A DNA stretch of 64,000 nucleotides. Source: Rhopalosiphum padi. Taxonomy: Eukaryota; Arthropoda; Insecta; Hemiptera; Aphididae. The notes under the pieces were generated by a model. The model worked only from the letters and a program-made list of their open reading frames with translations. It ran no database searches and was not told where the DNA came from. Each line of letters begins with the position of its first letter. Positions within the stretch are counted from its first letter, which is position 1. This document shows, piece after piece, positions 61,701 to 64,000 of this stretch. Made by a program: the position numbers and the translations under genes. The stretch spans positions 25,482,001 through 25,546,000 of the forward strand of contig NC_083600.1 of the NCBI RefSeq assembly GCF_020882245.1. The letters run 5' to 3'.

Positions 61701-64000
61701 AAATAACAATAATAATATATTCTTGCAGTGTTGACTGTTTTATTAGAACGTCATAATCACTTGTGAGTTTGGTTGCCTATACTTTTTAAACCGATATGTG
61801 CCCTGATTGTTATATTATAGTAATTTATAATGATCAGTGGTACAACGTACGAATACTATTCTTGCAAAATTACTTTGAGAGGAATTTGTTTAATTTTTTA
61901 TTTCATCTTATAAATTGATATACAATTTACTAGTGTCAGGGTTTATGTATTCTTAGAATTTATTAGATTATGCGATTTTGATACATTTTAATGTTTCAAA
62001 CGCGACGTGTGCATTCTGCTCGTGCGCGGTATATTATCTGAACGATATCATAGTCACTTACACGTTATTTGTTTGTTACAGTCGCGTTATCAAAACGGAT
62101 TACGAAAAAGAAGTTATGAGGTACGCGACGAAAGTTACTTGTAACGCCCATAAGTCTGTGATGGCAAAGTGCAAGCCAAACATGTATGAATACCAATGCG
62201 AAGCTAACTTCCTACATTACGCATATTACGTCGGGGGGTGCAGACATGTGGGCTATAACAACATTTGCTGTTCAGGCATGAACGGTGCCGTTCTGCACTA
62301 CGGACACGCTACCGAACCCAATTCTAAAGAGATCCATGATGGCGACATGTGGTATGATACCATAATATTAAAAATAAAAATACAATATTAGATTTTGTTT
62401 ATACTTATAGATTTTAAAGCATGCAAATTTATTTAAAACTATAATCTGTACCTATTAAATAATATTTAAGTATCTATGTATATACTATATAGTGACGACG
62501 AAGAATACAATATTCGTAAAAATAATTGACGACTTTTATCGTTTATTGTCATTTTTTTTATATGTTTTCCATAATACAGGTACAGAATCGTACAGAATTA
62601 GAATATAGTGTAGATATGCGTCAGAAATTGAATAAAAAATGTAGTGTCTGACATCAGTGTCACGATTATATTATATAGGACACAAAGAACAGTGTATGAG
62701 ATCGATACGGATTAAATTTAATAAATATGTAAATATCAATATTTCTTCTTGAATTTTATTCAACGTATTGTATCGATAATCCATTATATAGTTATTAGGT
62801 TGTACGGTTTAATATTGATAATATTGTATTAGTGGACGAAATAAATACATTGGACGTGTGTTTATTGGGTTTTAGTCTGTTCGACATGGGAGCATCGTAT
62901 AGCGGCTATACGGCAGATGTGACAGTTTCGTTTCCGGCTAATGGAAAGTTTACCGATGATCAACGCGCGATTTACAACGCTGTGCTTGCAGCTAGCCGTG
63001 CCGTGATGAACGCTATAAAACCAGGTATACATTGACTAGGCTGTTAATGCGGGTTCACTCGAATTATTTTCGTTTAACCCTCAACTTGCCCACCATAATA
63101 TTTTTTTAAATGAAGGTTACTTGAATTACCAATACATTTAAAAATTATCATTCCTGAAATTGGGTAGTTAACCCCTTTAGTATTCGTAATGCTTCTGACT
63201 TTTTTTTCTTTGATTTAAAAATTAGTGGCTATAACATATTAACTTGAAACCAGATAATTATTTATCATCATTATTATCGATAGCGGTGTATATTATAATG
63301 TCAATATTTTAATTGATTTAACTATTTAATTTATGGTGAGACTTTTTAATTCAGTAGTAATGTGTTTCGAGTAGTTGTATTCAAATGAATGGTATTTTAA
63401 TTTTGAAATATTGATTTTATTAATTATAGTTTCATAATATTATCACGTAAAAAATAAAGCTATATAATAATATATATGCCAGATAATATAATTGGGGTTT
63501 ATTTTTATTCTTTTGTAATAATATGATGGTTTTTTTTTGCCACAAGTAAGACAAATTATATGATGTAATTGGCTTTAATTGCTTATTATTTATCTTGAAA
63601 TGTACGATTTGTGTATAGGTAATAAACTAACGTACCTACCTACGTGGTTGCGCATTAAAACTATTATTCAATAACAGTATTTTTAATCTTATTCTACCAA
63701 ACAAGTATCCACCTATTTGAGGCTTATAATATTATAATTATGTGATTTTAGGTGTTTCCTGGGTGGACATGCACATATTGGCCAATAAAATCACCCTAAG
63801 AGAGCTGCGAGAAATAGATTTACTCCGTGGTGATGTCGACGAAATGTATGAAGCCGGTCTCGCCGCAATATTTCAACCACATGGGCTGGGGCATCTACTA
63901 GGAATCGATGTGCATGATGTTGGTGGTTACTTGGAAGGACACCCAGACAGGCCTCAAAAGCCAGGCGTCAAGGCCCTGAGAACGGCTAGAAACTTGGAAG
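44195..64000 (+). CDS. PEPD: Xaa-Pro dipeptidase (prolidase, PEPD), nine exons, 3' end off the window
   Basis: Prolidase is a cytosolic, homodimeric M24-family metallopeptidase that splits dipeptides with C-terminal proline or hydroxyproline. Exons seen are 44195-44208, 44339-44522, 50268-50459, 54159-54206, 57033-57094, 57164-57208, 62082-62351, 62876-63024 and 63752 to the window end. All junctions are GT-AG and in phase, giving 404 codons of about 490 expected. Conserved pieces run in order: LGEHTLSVP, LLQGGSH, CTDVDYVFRQ, FHWTFGVSEPDCYG, LKPSVILTL, ILHKIIADCRVIKTDYE, and GAVLHYGHA. Two metal ligands are visible as the aspartates in LFDMG and TADVTVSFPANGKF, and the histidine ligand in PHGLGHLLGIDVHDVGG. 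The two glutamate ligands lie beyond the window. The first exon (MTCI plus two bases) is tiny and the least certain. Introns 2 and 3 contain dead LINEs; intron 6 contains a complete gene on the other strand. Confidence 0.92.
45640..46480 (+). mobile_element. Decayed LINE (reverse transcriptase C-terminal half) in PEPD intron 2
   Basis: Fragments read in several frames: NRKNFTKYLGIIFYENIK around 46035-46090, then a 'yksilaYhi...' block around 46220-46250, VVQRIV-like codons near 46295, and a run like 'yytddLfkml.il.l..lcvkivd.rniciki'. Order and content match the thumb and C-terminal part of CR1/Jockey-type ORF2. Many stops and frameshifts are present. The copy runs in the same orientation as PEPD. 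Confidence 0.55.
48424..48461. repeat. CAA trinucleotide repeat
   Basis: Repeated AAC/ACA units, interrupted once by AAAA, in PEPD intron 2. Confidence 0.8.
49374..49440. mobile_element. Orphan left end of a hAT-type MITE in PEPD intron 2
   Basis: CAGCGGTTCCCAACAGGGGG starts at 49374 and matches the tip of the element at 28404 for 14 bases. A matching right end and target duplication were not found within the following 500 bp, so this is a truncated or rearranged copy. Confidence 0.4.
49708..49744. repeat. (AT)n microsatellite
   Basis: About 18 AT units in PEPD intron 2, followed by a small palindrome GATATATATC. Confidence 0.95.
51620..52330 (-). mobile_element. Decayed LINE reverse transcriptase in PEPD intron 3
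   Basis: On the minus strand the sequence reads IIKPSQHPIKID around 52270-52310, resembling 'ilKPgKdp..idsfRPIsL' of I/Jockey elements. Next come DICRAINNKRFLILDTAEC around 52025-52085 and QYELSNTYLK around 51840-51870, matching the 'vq.qlSntf.qenGvPQGs' region. Frames are broken by stops throughout. Orientation is opposite to PEPD. Confidence 0.5.
55625..55794. mobile_element. 170-bp hAT-type MITE in PEPD intron 4
   Basis: The left end reads CATAAGCGGGCATCGGG and the right end read inward CATAGGCGGACATTTAG. The 8-bp duplication GTTCTAAT is perfect (55617-55624 and 55795-55802). It is non-coding, with a run of nine G just inside the left end. Confidence 0.82.
55940..55979. repeat. Perfect 14-bp stem hairpin in PEPD intron 4
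   Basis: CCACACATTATAAC (55940-55953) and its exact inverse GTTATAATGTGTGG (55966-55979) flank a GC-richer 12-base loop. Confidence 0.85.
57258..59255 (-). CDS. FAST kinase domain-containing protein (FASTKD family, 665 aa), nested in PEPD intron 6
   Basis: FASTKD proteins are mitochondrial RNA-binding factors that process and stabilise mitochondrial mRNAs and rRNAs. The frame is a single exon. Residues 1-30 (MSRIVIHQLFF, then R, K and N with no acidic residue) look like a mitochondrial presequence, which supports the start at 59255. A long helical-repeat region follows. The FAST_1 part (about 408-478) shows FRDLFWPFGQLNYKP and LLSCVYLEKHPLNFVHGVF. FAST_2 (about 490-575) includes DHYRGPVLPKD. 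The RAP domain (about 597-657) reads VILVHLPEHYCW, then IRHFQKIGLNVMSINYEK. Length fits the family (roughly 630-850 aa). The residues do not let me choose between FASTKD1, 3 and 4. The stop codon lies only 49 bp from the donor of PEPD exon 6, on the opposite strand. Confidence 0.9.
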   Translation of the reverse strand: MSRIVIHQLFFNRVNYLNVLKAINITQNRYKADKFGHTFALIQEGSEIRELPLIVRNVCSNEICCNECTKTEETDINNDELVNKLNNLKNETDRKKADKEIVDVIRGFKKCSSVKSLVDLLEIVMLDEITSEVALCALKKIVELENFKLHIASNKLLSTLNIKQPNIDYTKTPILEKLLEIIMTGDNNSAVVGILELISIDRVRVLPFDIFKNKISEEILCRVTENKLNIDDLCRSIDAFSKLNEVKTADQLWIGIMDKSDQINEKNVIQVFRILHLLKKSRKTIMKLLERCLQQFWHHLCTDNLIEMLYTLRLTKCSSNIILKTTSRWINTNIHTMNENNLTSLVNELNNSNYVDIGIVRALERYIKAKHSTINSPLLMVEIMNYCSKFNVRSENIFEGCAMYIIQYGSNITPSQFRDLFWPFGQLNYKPKSAIEFWIKVENIMNKEFHNFKTQETIDILLSCVYLEKHPLNFVHGVFNTSFLHHLFENGGKNDYTKIKLKIIDQCMTLECDHYRGPVLPKDKFAKSIWCDYRIKRILKEISSTLENIFQGYKISYSTILSRLPLMSIYIIDALVHPDKFELNNRYINFKKHPGLCTVILVHLPEHYCWEKEHLTGIETTRIRHFQKIGLNVMSINYEKILELKYPAELTEYINNRYENMLTPC
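59256..62081. other. Remainder of PEPD intron 6, including the FASTKD promoter side
   Basis: The FASTKD promoter should lie just above 59256 on the minus strand; nothing distinctive was found there. Beyond it the intron is AT-rich with no further gene. Confidence 0.4.

Noticed and set aside
1..64000. CRISPR arrays, bacterial operons, horizontally acquired genes, rRNA or tRNA genes
   Set aside because: No spaced direct-repeat array, no Shine-Dalgarno-led operon, no tRNA B-box (GGTTCGANTCC-type) in a cloverleaf context and no bacterial-type gene was seen by eye. A tRNAscan-SE or Infernal run would be decisive for RNA genes.

Overview
The window looks like nuclear DNA from an insect, most probably an aphid or close hemipteran. 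The gene-poor DNA is very AT-rich and full of short recurring words such as 'taggtacct'. It contains many small transposon relics. Genes have short exons with GT-AG introns, and the gene models recognised are animal orthologues. No bacterial, plasmid or CRISPR-type content was seen. All gene models were built by hand translation and splice-phase checking; no database search was run.

Layout. (1) 0-2.1 kb: decayed transposon DNA, with a Jockey-like LINE reverse transcriptase relic and a hAT transposase C-terminus. (2) 2.16-4.48 kb, minus strand: a complete seven-exon CCDC47 gene (ER membrane PAT-complex subunit, 449 aa, exon sum exactly in frame). (3) 4.5-22 kb: a gene desert with foldback elements, a 185-bp hAT-type MITE and a nested pair of hAT-type elements. 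(4) 22.1-25.8 kb, plus strand: an hnRNP L/smooth-like RNA-binding protein with a GC-rich 5' region; three RRMs are visible and the usual first RRM is not. (5) 25.8-38 kb: another gene desert with MITEs, foldbacks and a LINE 3' end. (6) 38.0-39.8 kb, plus strand: a CpG-rich island followed by a 137-aa intronless reading frame. It carries both conserved boxes of the FRAT/GBP family of GSK-3-binding Wnt regulators. (7) 44.2-64.0 kb, plus strand: Xaa-Pro dipeptidase (PEPD), nine exons seen, running off the right edge. Its 4.9-kb sixth intron holds a complete intronless FAST-kinase-domain (FASTKD/RAP) mitochondrial protein gene on the opposite strand.

The genes do not form a pathway; they are unrelated housekeeping or regulatory genes separated by transposon-rich DNA. 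The most notable content is the FRAT/GBP homologue in an insect, since Drosophila is generally described as lacking FRAT. Next are the nested antisense FASTKD gene, the RRM1-less hnRNP L-like gene, and a set of hAT-type MITEs whose 8-bp target duplications can be read directly.
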